Positions 49,936-58,649 of a DNA stretch of 63,169 nucleotides are shown one piece after another (position 1 is the first letter of the stretch; every line of letters begins with the position of its first letter). Source of the stretch: Anaerolineae bacterium (GTDB lineage: Bacteria; Chloroflexota; Anaerolineae; Aggregatilineales; Ch27). The position numbers and the translations under genes are program-made. A model generated the notes under the pieces. It worked only from the letters and a program-made list of their open reading frames with translations. It was not told where the DNA came from and made no database searches. The stretch lies in the NCBI GenBank assembly GCA_013178165.1, contig JABLXG010000020.1:1-63169 (forward strand), read 5' to 3'.

Positions 49936-51102
49936 CTACTCTTGCTGCACAAACAGGATCACTACCCCCAGCGCCAGCAGGTAGGCCAGCGCCGCGGCAG
50001 CAGCATTGGCGGCGATTCCCCCGGCGAAGAGGGCCGTCCCCAGCGGCGCGCCTACCATGCGCCCGAAGGAGACAAAGGCCACATTGCCGGCCAGCAGCGT
50101 CGCCCGGCGTTCCGGAGCAATCTCCGTCATCAGGGCGATGCTCGTCACCAGCGTTGCCTCAAACGTCAGGTAGAACAGGAACAGTCCCAGCAGGCTACCC
50201 TCCACGCTGGTCCCCAGCGCCGGCAGCGCCAGGGCGCTCAGCACGCTGGCCGCTGCGCCCAGCGCCACCGCCCGCCGCTTGCCCAGCCGGTCGACCACGC
50301 CGATAACCAGCCCTTCGCCGCCCAGTTCCGCCACGCCGATCACGATCGATGCCGCCCCCAGCGCCGCGATCTGCAGGCCGAAGGCATCCTCCAGCCACAC
50401 GCCAAAGACGATGCTGACCAGCTCATTGGCGAAGGTGATCAGCAGGCTGACGGTCAGGGCAGCCAGGGCGGAGCGGTAGGTCAGCAGGGCACGGATGGCA
50501 TCCGGCAGTGCGGGCGGCTGGCTGCCCGATCCACGCCCGCCGCTGACCAGCAGCGCCAGCAGGACGCAGCAGCCAAGCAGCAGCGCCGCCAGCCAGGGGA
50601 AGGCCGCGTTCCAACCGCCGCGCGCGATCAGCCACCCGGCAACCGGGATGCCCACCAGATATGCCGCTGACCAGGCCAGCTCGGTCAGGCCAATGGCCAG
50701 GCCCCGCCGCCGGTAATCCACCCGATCGCCAACGTAAGCCTGCATTGACGTGTCAAAGACGATCTTGCCCGCACCCAGCAGTAGCAGCCCGGCGAAGAAA
50801 ATGCCGTACAGCGGCAGGATCGTCATCAGCAACAGGGCAGCGATCACCGCGATGAGGCCGATCAGCATCCCCGCCCGGCGCCCGCGCCGATCAGCGATCA
50901 CGCCAAAGGCCGGACCAAGCAACCCCAGGCTGGAACGGGCGGTAATGGCCAGCGCCACCGCCTCCAGGTCCACGCCCAGTCCGCGGGCGATGGTTGGCAG
51001 GAAGGGGTAAACCAGCCGGTAGGCGGTATTGATCAGGGTGCGGGTGACGGTGATGGTGACGATCTGGTAGCGCAGGCGGGCAGGTTGGCGAATGGCGCTC
51101 AC
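49936..51102 (-). CDS. Major facilitator superfamily transporter
   Basis: A 388-residue membrane protein with about twelve helices. GTG start at 51102 is supported by AAAGGAG 5 bases upstream. Between helices 2 and 3 is the MFS loop ITARSSLGLLGPAFGVIADRRGRRAGML (D..GRR); the second-half equivalent is VIGVVDRLGKRRAVALG. Substrate unknown; drug or metabolite export is typical. It lies 23 bases after the tandem Nudix gene and could be cotranscribed with it. Confidence 0.92.
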   Translation of the reverse strand: MSAIRQPARLRYQIVTITVTRTLINTAYRLVYPFLPTIARGLGVDLEAVALAITARSSLGLLGPAFGVIADRRGRRAGMLIGLIAVIAALLLMTILPLYGIFFAGLLLLGAGKIVFDTSMQAYVGDRVDYRRRGLAIGLTELAWSAAYLVGIPVAGWLIARGGWNAAFPWLAALLLGCCVLLALLVSGGRGSGSQPPALPDAIRALLTYRSALAALTVSLLITFANELVSIVFGVWLEDAFGLQIAALGAASIVIGVAELGGEGLVIGVVDRLGKRRAVALGAAASVLSALALPALGTSVEGSLLGLFLFYLTFEATLVTSIALMTEIAPERRATLLAGNVAFVSFGRMVGAPLGTALFAGGIAANAAAAALAYLLALGVVILFVQQE

Positions 51103-51125
51103 AGAGTCTCCTTTGCAGGCAGGCG

Positions 51126-52133
51126 TCAGCGAATATGCGGCCAGCCGCCGCGATCCAGATAATCGTGCATGATCTGGCTGATGGCTTCCAGGCGCGTCTG
51201 CGCCAGCACCTGTTCGACCGGCAGGAAAGCTACCGCCGAATTCTCGTCGTCCGCGCCTTCCGGGATGAGTTGCCCACCGGTCACGCGGCAGGCATACGCT
51301 GCGCCCACGCCGTGCACCGCATCACCGTTGGGATAGGTGACATAGAACAGGCGCGGATCGCTATAGAGACCCACCAGCGCGTACGGCTCCACGATCAGGC
51401 CGGTTTCCTCCTGCACCTCGCGGACGACGGTAGCCGGGCAGGTCTCGCCCAGATCGCTGAAGCCGCCGGGGAAGTCCCAGCAGGCAAAGTCGGCGCGGTA
51501 GGTCATCAGGATGTAGCCGCGGTCATCCTCCACGATGGCCAGCGCGCCGGGCAGAATCACCGTCTCGTGGCCGACAGCAGCCCGCAATACAGGGTAGTAC
51601 GGGCGCAGCGGCGGAAACGACTCGACCGGTTCGATCTGCGGCGGCTCCCCGGCGCGGGCGCGCAGCGCGCACGTCACCATCTCCTGGTGGGAGGGATGCG
51701 TCCGGCGCAGAAAGGCTTCCGGCTCGATGAAAAAGGCCGTCAGCGTCTCGCCGCCGTCTGCCTGAAGCGCGCCGCCTGCCGCTTCCCCCCAGAAGATAGC
51801 CGTCCACTGCTGAACCTGATCGCCGTTGGGGTAGCGCAGATTGTAGCGGGGATGGGTCAACAGGCCAGCCAATCCCTTGATCTCCGCCGTAATGCCCGTT
51901 TCCTCCCGCACCTCGCGCCGGGCCGTCTGGAGCAGGGTCTCGCCCGGTTCCATGGCCCCGCCGGGGATGCTCAGCCAGTCGAAGTCGTAGCGCGTCTGGG
52001 CCAGGATGCGCCCCTGCGCGTCGAAGATCACGGCGCTGGCGTAAACCAGGTAGATCAGCTGGCTGCCAACCTTGCCGCGCAGCCATTTGACATAGCCATC
52101 TGCCAGCGATTGCGGCGGATTGATTGCACTCAT
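51126..52133 (-). CDS. Tandem double Nudix hydrolase
   Basis: A 335-residue protein with two complete Nudix domains. Nudix box 1: GGAMEPGETLLQTARREVRE then ETGI (about residues 60-82); box 2: GGFSDLGETCPATVVREVQE then ETGL (about residues 225-247). Both keep the catalytic Glu set (REVxEE). The first domain follows SQLIYLVYASAVIFDAQGRILAQTRYD, the second ILPGALAIVEDDRGYILMTYR, so the halves look like a duplicated pair fused head to tail. Hydrolyses a nucleoside diphosphate derivative; substrate unknown. Confidence 0.9.
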   Translation of the reverse strand: MSAINPPQSLADGYVKWLRGKVGSQLIYLVYASAVIFDAQGRILAQTRYDFDWLSIPGGAMEPGETLLQTARREVREETGITAEIKGLAGLLTHPRYNLRYPNGDQVQQWTAIFWGEAAGGALQADGGETLTAFFIEPEAFLRRTHPSHQEMVTCALRARAGEPPQIEPVESFPPLRPYYPVLRAAVGHETVILPGALAIVEDDRGYILMTYRADFACWDFPGGFSDLGETCPATVVREVQEETGLIVEPYALVGLYSDPRLFYVTYPNGDAVHGVGAAYACRVTGGQLIPEGADDENSAVAFLPVEQVLAQTRLEAISQIMHDYLDRGGWPHIR

Positions 52134-52183
52134 GGGTTTCCTCTGTGTGCCGGGTAGCGCGGCCTGCAGGGTACAGCGTGCCC

Positions 52184-52213
52184 TTGACAAGCGCCGCTGG
52201 CGGGCGCTACAAT
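52184..52213 (+). promoter_or_regulatory. Promoter of the tRNA-Ala gene
   Basis: TTGACA (52184-52189), 18-base spacer, TACAAT (52208-52213), with transcription expected to start about 8 bases before the tRNA. Close to consensus. Confidence 0.75.
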
Positions 52214-52227
52214 GCTTGCCACAGGAC

Positions 52228-52300
<73 letters not shown>

Positions 52301-52305
52301 CACAC

Positions 52306-52335
52306 AAAAGCGTGAGCAGCGTGCTCACGCTTTTT
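52306..52335 (+). terminator. Rho-independent terminator of the tRNA gene
   Basis: AAAAGCGTGAGCA-GCG-TGCTCACGCTTTTT: 10-bp or longer stem, 3-base loop and a run of five T. It starts 5 bases after the tRNA. Confidence 0.9.
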
Positions 52336-52401
52336 GCATCGATCGCTCCGGTTGCGCACGTCCTGCTTCCACGGGTTCTGCCCCCGGCAGCGCCGATGAT
52401 G

Positions 52402-52800
52402 CTACGGCCAGACCTCGTCCACGCGGTCGGCCCGGATCGTGATTCGCTCTTCAACCAGATCGCTGCGCCCTGAGTCAAAGTCGGAGTACTGGATCGCCTG
52501 GATGATGGCGTTGCGGTAGATCCAGCGGCGGGTTTCCACCCCCTCATCCAGGGCGATGATGGCCACGTCGCGGGTGGGGCGGCTGCCATCGCGGGAGGTC
52601 CGGGCCCAGACATTAAAGGGCGCGGCAGGATCGTGCTGCACCATCTTGGTGATGGTAAGCGGCGGCAACTCGCCTTCCAGCACAAAACTGGTCAGGCCCT
52701 GCACAGCAAAAATGCCGCTGACCACCTGACCATCCAGCGCCACCTGAAACTCGTGAGCCGAGAGACTGTCAACCGATTTAACACCAATGGCTGGATTCAT
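52402..52800 (-). CDS. T4 gp19-like tail-tube-family protein (orphan)
   Basis: A 132-residue protein. The pattern HEFQVALDGQVVSGIFAVQG near the N-terminus, ITKMVQHDPAAPFNVWAR in the middle and DVAIIALDEGVETRRWIYRN, then the acidic end VEERITIRADRVDEVW, resembles the phage T4 gp19/tail-tube family also used by contractile injection systems. No sheath, baseplate, spike or ATPase genes adjoin it. I would expect it in a phage or injection-system operon; alone beside a tRNA it may be a remnant or a co-opted protein. Confidence 0.65.
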   Translation of the reverse strand: MNPAIGVKSVDSLSAHEFQVALDGQVVSGIFAVQGLTSFVLEGELPPLTITKMVQHDPAAPFNVWARTSRDGSRPTRDVAIIALDEGVETRRWIYRNAIIQAIQYSDFDSGRSDLVEERITIRADRVDEVWP

Positions 52801-53000
52801 AGCCCGATCCAGACTCCTTTCTGCCGGAGGAACCGGTCAGCGGCTTCGTAGCACGTTTCTGTCAAGTGAACGCACCCGCCTGCCTTAGCGCCTGTAGATA
52901 ACAGTATACAGGGGGGCTGAAAATCCACGCAAATGACCGTATTCACTCCCGTAACATGCAACCGGGGGAGCCAGGCCCCGCAACAGCCCGGTGGCCATTG

Positions 53001-53849
53001 CTACGACACCAGCAACCCTTCTTTTGCCAGGAAGTCCAGCATGGCCTCCTGCCACGGGCGCAGGGTGATGCCCAGCAGGGCGGCGGCGCTATTCTCCAGG
53101 GCGCTAAATTCCGGCGGGCGAGAGGGGCGCGGGTACTGGGCCAGGACGATCGGCTCGATCGGGATAGCGGCATAGCCGGCATGATCCAGAACAAAGCGAG
53201 CCAGCCCCCAGCGGGAGACATACCCGGCGTTGACCAGATGGTATGTGCCATAATGCCCGCTGGCCAGCAGGCGGACGATCGCCTCCGCCAGGTCGTCGTT
53301 GTAGGTCGGGGCGGCGATTTCGTTGATTACCACGCGCAGAACCTGTCCCTGCTGCGCCCGGTTGAGGATGGCGTGGACGAAGTTGTGGCCGCCGTGGGCG
53401 ATCAGCCAGGAAGTGCGCACAATGTAGTGCTGCGGGACCAGCTCGCGCACAATCTGCTCGGCCACCCATTTGCTGTAGCCATACGGGTTGATCGGGCTGG
53501 CAGCGTCGTATTCGCGGTAAGGGGCGCGGGCCTGGCCATCAAAGACCTCGTTGGTGCTCACATACAGCAGCGCCGCACCCAGGCGCTGGCAGGCCAGGGC
53601 AACATGCTTGGTGCCATAGGCGTTCACGCGCAGGGCGCGGCCCGGATCGCGGGCGCAGCCGTCAACATCCGTCCAGGCGGCGCAATGGATGACCAGCTCA
53701 GGCGCCTGATCGACCAGCGTGCCCACACTCGCCGGATCGGCCAGGTCGACCTCCGGCAGGTCGACGCCCAGGATCGGATGGTGCGGGGCGAGCAGGGCAG
53801 CCAGCCGCCCGCCCAGTCGACCTTTGACGCCGGTGATCATGATGCGCAT
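53001..53849 (-). CDS. rfbD: dTDP-4-dehydrorhamnose reductase family protein
   Basis: A 282-residue SDR-fold enzyme. MRIMITGVKGRLGGRLAALL holds the Rossmann GxxGxxG; DPASVGTLVDQAPELVIHCAAWTDVDGCARDP is the RmlD-typical THVDGAE-like region; YGYSKWVAEQ is the catalytic YxxxK; NLVVRTSWL-type motif YIVRTSWLIAHGG is present. It completes dTDP-L-rhamnose synthesis by reducing the 4-keto group. ATG at 53849 is used because it begins the Rossmann strand. Other rml genes are not in the window. Confidence 0.88.
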   Translation of the reverse strand: MRIMITGVKGRLGGRLAALLAPHHPILGVDLPEVDLADPASVGTLVDQAPELVIHCAAWTDVDGCARDPGRALRVNAYGTKHVALACQRLGAALLYVSTNEVFDGQARAPYREYDAASPINPYGYSKWVAEQIVRELVPQHYIVRTSWLIAHGGHNFVHAILNRAQQGQVLRVVINEIAAPTYNDDLAEAIVRLLASGHYGTYHLVNAGYVSRWGLARFVLDHAGYAAIPIEPIVLAQYPRPSRPPEFSALENSAAALLGITLRPWQEAMLDFLAKEGLLVS

Positions 53850-54074
53850 GGGCACCCCCTCCCTCAAGTATGCCAGCTATAGCCGCCGGAAGTATACCCG
53901 ATTTCAGGCTTCGAGGCGGCTGATCATGACGTTGGGCGGTGTTGCATCGCTACCTGAGATGCGAGGCTGATGTTCACACCGTGGCGATGTCCCCCGCGGT
54001 GATTCGGAGGTATCGAGCCACCTGTCACCCGTCTGAACAGACATCAATTCATAAATTGAAAATAAATCTTGTAG

Positions 54075-54111
54075 TTGATATATTGACAATAATCAATTAT
54101 CAACTATGATG
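54075..54111 (+). promoter_or_regulatory. AT-rich promoter with overlapping inverted repeat
   Basis: TTGACA (54084-54089), 16-base spacer, TATGAT (54106-54111). GTTGAT (54075-54080) and ATCAAC (54100-54105) form an inverted repeat spanning the -35 box, a plausible operator. This ~85-base stretch (54041-54125) is markedly AT-rich compared with its surroundings. Confidence 0.65.
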
Positions 54112-54144
54112 ATGATACTGACCCAGTGTTCAGGAAGGTGAACT

Positions 54145-54573
54145 ATGAACCGCCTCAGAATTGCTGTACCGGTAATCGTCCTCCTGGTTGGATTGATCAC
54201 CGTTGGCCTGCCTGTTGCCGAAGCCATACCCCGGGAACCGATCACTGTCAAAGTCTGTTGGACCAGCAATCCGCTAATCTCGCAGTATGCTCTGGTTGAC
54301 CTGACCAATGGCACCAGTGTCACCGCCAGCCAGCTGACCGGTGGCGTGTTGCTGGTCGCGCAATACGATGGCTTCGTTGAATACGGGTACTGGACCAGCC
54401 GGGAAGGATACTTTGTCCTCGGCTGGGGCTGGGAGTCTGAGGGACAGCAATTCTATTCCGCTAACGAACAGGGTCTCCTCACCACAGAGCAACTGGCCGA
54501 AGTCATGACTGTGTTCGGGCCGATGTTGCAGACCAACTGCGTCGAGCAATTGAGGGCCAGGTCTATAACCTGA
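54145..54573 (+). CDS. Secreted protein of unknown function
   Basis: A 142-residue protein with a signal peptide (RIAVPVIVLLVGLITVGLPVAEA). Start follows GGAAGGTGAACT. The mature part is ~115 residues with two Cys (VKVCWTSNP and QTNCVEQL) likely to form a disulfide, and a Trp/Gly/Tyr-rich centre (VEYGYWTSREGYFVLGWGWE). No known domain recognised. It has its own strong AT-rich promoter with an overlapping inverted repeat. No neighbour explains it; unknown secreted orphan. Confidence 0.7.
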   Translation: MNRLRIAVPVIVLLVGLITVGLPVAEAIPREPITVKVCWTSNPLISQYALVDLTNGTSVTASQLTGGVLLVAQYDGFVEYGYWTSREGYFVLGWGWESEGQQFYSANEQGLLTTEQLAEVMTVFGPMLQTNCVEQLRARSIT

Positions 54574-55066
54574 GGACCAGGCCACCTGGGCCATTACTCT
54601 AGCGCCGGAGATTTCGGCTTTGGAAGCGTCCCATCAGACGGGACGCGCACACACACGAGCGGGATAATGCCAGGCCTGCTCCAGCATGCTAGCAAGTTCT
54701 GGTAGCATCTGAAGCAGAGCCACTTCAGTCAGAACGAGCAGTGAAAGCCGGGCGGTAGTCGATACAGGCTGCCGCCCGGCTTTTTTACCATTCTGGCACT
54801 TGACAGCGTGTAACAGACAAGATATGATTTTAATTGTCTATTTTATCAAAAATAATTTGAGAATTAGGTTCTGGTCTCACGCGCTACTGGCGTCTGCCAT
54901 CCCAACCTCTTCGCCGCCCGTAGACGATCGCCAACCCAGACAACTACATCGCTACTCCATGACCCGCCGCCATTGATCGGGACGCCCGCGCTGGCCCTAC
55001 CTGCCTGGCAGGGGCGTCACAGGCCCTCATCCAGACCTGCTTATGACCGAGTCATCAGGAGACTTC
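54574..55066 (+). other. 493-base gap with structured RNA-like elements and a terminator
   Basis: The gap follows the secreted orphan. It contains GCGTCCC/GGGACGC (about 54635-54656), TGCTA..TAGCA (about 54688-54708) and a strong terminator at 54744-54786, about 170 bases beyond the preceding stop. An AT-rich stretch (54820-54865) follows, then a GC-rich leader to the multicopper oxidase. A long 3' UTR or a small RNA is possible; I do not recognise a known riboswitch. No coding frame is convincing. Confidence 0.4.
54744..54786 (+). terminator. Rho-independent terminator
   Basis: Stem AAAGCCGGGCGG/CCGCCCGGCTTT with a 16-base loop, followed by TTTTTT. It probably ends the transcript from 54145 or an RNA starting inside the gap. 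Confidence 0.85.
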
Positions 55067-57304
55067 ATGTTAACCCGGAGAAACTTCATCAAGCTCAGCA
55101 CGGCAGTTGGCGCGGCGCTCATGCTGCCGTGGCAGGAGGCCCTGCAGGTATTGGCCCAGATGCCGGCCCTGCTCAACCCGGCCACCCAGCCACAGTTCGT
55201 CAACCCCATGCCGGTAATCAAGGCCGCTGGATTGCGCGTCGACGCTACTTCCGGCGGGACATACACCGTACGCATGGCCCCGACCACGCAATCGCTCGGT
55301 CTGGTCAATCCGCTGACCGGTACGCCGCTGACCACGCCAGTCTGGGGGTACAGCGTGGACGGCTACACGCCGGTGACTTACCCCGGCGCGACATTCGTCG
55401 CCCGGAAAGATGTGCCTCTCAATATCCAGTGGGTCAATGCACTGGCCGTCCGGCACCACCTGTTGCCGGTAGACAGCACCCTGCACTGGGCGCTGGGACA
55501 CCTGGGGCACCACAATCACGGCATGATGTATGACTTCAGCATGTTCGGCGGCGTGCCAGTCGTCCCTCATCTGCACGGCGGCCATACCGAGTCGGATAGC
55601 GACGGCCTGCCCGAATACTGGTGGACGCCCGGATACCACACTGATCCGGCCGACCCCCTGTTCAAAGGCCCGCGTTTCGTTAAGAGCCTGTACCGCTACG
55701 ACAACGATCAGGAGGGCGGGACTCTGTGGTATCACGACCACGCCCTGGGTATCACCCGCCTGAACGTGTACGCCGGCCTGGCCGGTTTCTACTTCCTGCG
55801 GGATGCCAACGAGCTGGCTCTGATCGACGATAACCGGATTCTCTCCGGCGACTATGAGATCGAGATCGTGATCCAGGATCGCATGTTCGCCGCCGACGGC
55901 TCGCTGTTCTACCCCGCCGACCCGGCTATGGCGATCGCTATGGGTGCGATCAACCCGCCCGACCCGACTGCCTTGCCAGAGTTCTTTGGTAACTTCATCC
56001 TGGTCAATGGCAAGGCCTGGCCGGTGCTGGATGTGGAACCGACCAAGTACCGCTTCCGCCTGCTTAACGGTTCCGACTCGCGCTTCTACAGCCTGTGGAT
56101 CAACACTGGCGCAACTGATGCCGTCAACGGCCCGCTGTTCACTCAGATTGGCTCAGACGATGGTTTCCTCAATGCGCCTGTGCCCCTGAACCAGCTGACC
56201 CTCGGCCCCGGCGAGCGCGCCGACGTGGTGGTAGACTTCGCTGGCTGGCAGGGTCAGACGTTGATCGTGCGCAACAACGCCCGTGTGCCATTCCCCAGGG
56301 GAGCGACGGTCAATCCCCGGCTCGATGGCCAGATCATGGCCTTCCGCGTGGGGCAAACCACGTCAGCACCTCCAGTCACGTTGCCAGCGATACTGCGCTC
56401 AACACCATACACCATCCAGGAACCGCCTGTCCGAACACGCCAGCTGGTGCTCTTTGAGGCAATGGACAAATTCGGTCGGCTCCAGCCACTGCTGGGGATC
56501 ATCGATCCGGCGTCACCCCTTGACGGCACGCTGCTATGGGACGAGGCTATCACTGAAGTGCCCAACCTGGGGGATGTTGAAATCTGGGAGATCTTCAACG
56601 CTACGGTGGACGCCCATCCGATCCACCTGCATCTGGTGACATTCGAAGTGCTTAACCGCCAGAAGTACACGGCGACGATCCTGCCCAAGAGCAACATCGA
56701 CCCGCTGCACCCGAACGATCCGCCGACCCTGGGCGGCAAGCTGACCAACATCCAGCTCAAGGGACGACCCACCCCTGCTGCGGCCAATGAGCGCGGCCCC
56801 AAGGACACCGCTCAGATGTTCCCCGGCGAAGTGACGCGGATCAAGGTCAGATTCGACCGGCCAGGGCGCTATGTCTGGCACTGCCATATCCTCTCCCACG
56901 AGGATCACGAGATGATGCGCCCCTATTACGTGGGCATCCACCCGGCTTGGTTCTACCCGCAATCCGCCGCCTACTGGGCTGAGCACAGGATCGAAGGGGC
57001 GAACAGTTTCGACTTCCACTGGTTGCAAATCGGCCGGCTTGGCAGCGAGGAGGTCTTCCTGCATGGGCTGACTTACGGTGCGGTCATGACACCCGGCGGC
57101 AATGAGTGGCACGCCCTGGCCCGCCAGGTCATCACCGCGCGGCTAAACGTCCTGGCCGGGGTAACGCCTCCGGCGGCAATCCAGACCGTGCTGCAGTCGG
57201 CCACGGCCCAGCTCACGGCCAAGACTCCGAACAGCCTCAGCGAGGATGACAAGGCCGCCTTCCTGGCCTTCGCCAGCGCGCTGGCGGGCTTCAACGGCGC
57301 TTAG
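55067..57304 (+). CDS. CotA-like multicopper oxidase
   Basis: A 745-residue secreted or exported laccase-type enzyme. ATG 55067 follows AGGAGACTTC. The N-terminus RRNFIKLSTAVGAALMLPW is a Tat-like signal (RR then hydrophobic). Copper motifs: HLHGGH (~168), WYHDHALG (~221), HPIHLH (~517) and HCHILSHEDHEMM (~605). The layout resembles CotA/bilirubin oxidase rather than CueO (no Met-rich loop). It oxidises phenols or metals such as Mn(II) with O2. It is ~200 residues longer than CotA, with an extra C-terminal helical tail (HALARQVITARLNVLAGVTP). Monocistronic, with its own terminator. Confidence 0.92.
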   Translation: MLTRRNFIKLSTAVGAALMLPWQEALQVLAQMPALLNPATQPQFVNPMPVIKAAGLRVDATSGGTYTVRMAPTTQSLGLVNPLTGTPLTTPVWGYSVDGYTPVTYPGATFVARKDVPLNIQWVNALAVRHHLLPVDSTLHWALGHLGHHNHGMMYDFSMFGGVPVVPHLHGGHTESDSDGLPEYWWTPGYHTDPADPLFKGPRFVKSLYRYDNDQEGGTLWYHDHALGITRLNVYAGLAGFYFLRDANELALIDDNRILSGDYEIEIVIQDRMFAADGSLFYPADPAMAIAMGAINPPDPTALPEFFGNFILVNGKAWPVLDVEPTKYRFRLLNGSDSRFYSLWINTGATDAVNGPLFTQIGSDDGFLNAPVPLNQLTLGPGERADVVVDFAGWQGQTLIVRNNARVPFPRGATVNPRLDGQIMAFRVGQTTSAPPVTLPAILRSTPYTIQEPPVRTRQLVLFEAMDKFGRLQPLLGIIDPASPLDGTLLWDEAITEVPNLGDVEIWEIFNATVDAHPIHLHLVTFEVLNRQKYTATILPKSNIDPLHPNDPPTLGGKLTNIQLKGRPTPAAANERGPKDTAQMFPGEVTRIKVRFDRPGRYVWHCHILSHEDHEMMRPYYVGIHPAWFYPQSAAYWAEHRIEGANSFDFHWLQIGRLGSEEVFLHGLTYGAVMTPGGNEWHALARQVITARLNVLAGVTPPAAIQTVLQSATAQLTAKTPNSLSEDDKAAFLAFASALAGFNGA

Positions 57305-57330
57305 GCAGGATTTTCCAGTAGAAGTTATAA

Positions 57331-57365
57331 AACGGCAGCCGGGGAATTCGCGCCCGGCTGCCGTT
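57331..57365. terminator. Bidirectional terminator
   Basis: A 13-bp perfect stem AACGGCAGCCGGG/CCCGGCTGCCGTT. On the minus strand it is followed by TTATAA. It lies between the convergent oxidase and glycosyltransferase genes. Confidence 0.8.
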
Positions 57366-57371
57366 CGTGAT

Positions 57372-58478
57372 TCAGCCCAGCATTTCGCGGTAGACGGCTA
57401 CCGTCTGCGCCGCAATCTGTTCCTGGGTGAAGCGGGCCAGGACGCGCTCCCGCCCCTTGCGGGCCAACTCGCGGCGCAGGGTATCGTGATCGATCAGGTG
57501 GCGCAGCGCATCCGCCAGCGCCGGCGCATCCCCCTCCGGTACGATCAGCCCGGCGTCGCCAATCACCTCCGGGATCGCCCCGCTGTCGGAGCCGACCGGC
57601 ACCACACCGCAGGCCATCGCCTCCACCAGGACCCGGCCAAACTGCTCTTTCCAGTTGGGGCGGGTCAGGGAGGGCAGCGCCAGGACATCCAGCTGGCGGT
57701 AAAAAGCGGGCATCTCCGCGCTGGGCAGCGGCCCGGTGAAGGTGACGCGCTCCCGCAGGCCCAGCGTAGCCGTCAGCCGTTCCAGCGCGGCGCGTTCCGG
57801 CCCACCGCCGACGATGTCCAGCCGCCAGTTGGCGATGCCGTTGCTGAGCAGCCTGGCCAGCGCCTGCAGCAGCACATCGACGCCCTTCTCCGGGACGAGC
57901 CGCCCGACAAAACCGAGCGCACGTGTCCGCCCGGTGAAGGGCTTTTCCAGCGGGTGGAACAGCGCCGGATCGACGCCAAACTGAGGGATGACCGCCAGGG
58001 GGCCACGGTAGCCTTTCTGCCGCCAGATCTCAGCGGCGCTGGCCGTGCCCGCGATGGCATAGTCGACATGACGCAACGTCCACGCCTCCCCCAGGGCGAA
58101 CGGCAGCGGATAGCGGCGGGGCAGGTTCTGCCAGCTAAAGAACAGGCTGCGCGCCCCGGCCCGCCGGGCCAGCCACAATGTCTGCCAGGTGGCGACGTTG
58201 TACGGCTCTTCATCGATATGAACGATATCCGGCGCAGGCTCGAACCAGCGGCCCAGGCCAGGATAGTAGTGCACATGGAAGTGGCCGTTGAAGCGGATGG
58301 GGTTGACGACCAGCCGGTAGCCGGTTGTATAGCTGCGTTCCAGCGGGGTCTCGCCGCGCTCGTCCCGCCAGGCGGGGGGAACCACCACCGTCAGGTCTAC
58401 CCCCAGCCGGGCGATTTCTTCCAGCTTGCGCTGGTAAACGCCAACGATGCAGGCTTTTGAGAGCATCAGGACGCGCAT
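57372..58478 (-). CDS. Glycosyltransferase family 4 protein
   Basis: A 368-residue GT-B enzyme. ATG 58478 follows AAGGAGACCAC. N-terminal MRVLMLSKACIVGVYQRKLEEIARLGVDLTVV; C-terminal LGFVGRLVPEKGVDVLLQALARL, LPSLTRPNWKEQFGRVLVEAMACGVVPVGSDSGAIPEVIGDAGLIVPEGD with the EX7E segment. It transfers a sugar in surface-glycan synthesis. A second GT4 gene occurs at 37714. No adjacent polysaccharide operon. Confidence 0.92.
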   Translation of the reverse strand: MRVLMLSKACIVGVYQRKLEEIARLGVDLTVVVPPAWRDERGETPLERSYTTGYRLVVNPIRFNGHFHVHYYPGLGRWFEPAPDIVHIDEEPYNVATWQTLWLARRAGARSLFFSWQNLPRRYPLPFALGEAWTLRHVDYAIAGTASAAEIWRQKGYRGPLAVIPQFGVDPALFHPLEKPFTGRTRALGFVGRLVPEKGVDVLLQALARLLSNGIANWRLDIVGGGPERAALERLTATLGLRERVTFTGPLPSAEMPAFYRQLDVLALPSLTRPNWKEQFGRVLVEAMACGVVPVGSDSGAIPEVIGDAGLIVPEGDAPALADALRHLIDHDTLRRELARKGRERVLARFTQEQIAAQTVAVYREMLG

Positions 58479-58581
58479 GTGGTCTCCTTGCCCCCGCCCG
58501 GACGGGGCCAGACGTGCGGCATTGCGCCGCAAGTATACCGCAGGCAGCCCGCTGACGTAGGAGTCGAGAGGCCGAATCAAT

Positions 58582-58610
58582 AGCCCTCCGGCAGGGGGGG
58601 CCGGAGGGCT
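58582..58610 (-). terminator. Terminator after the Hsp20 gene
   Basis: A 10-bp stem AGCCCTCCGG/CCGGAGGGCT, 40 bases past the Hsp20 stop, on the minus strand. No clear T-run. Confidence 0.55.
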
Positions 58611-58649
58611 GAACAGCGCGTGAAGGATACACGCGGTTAGAACCGGGCT

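Noticed and set aside
54574-54744. Known riboswitch (for example c-di-GMP or cobalamin type)
   Set aside because: I looked for conserved core motifs of common classes and saw none; only generic hairpins are present, and the terminator is far from any downstream gene.
57246-58460. A plus-strand 404-codon frame opposite the GT4 gene
   Set aside because: Overlaps the end of the multicopper oxidase and the whole antisense of a clear glycosyltransferase; no motif.
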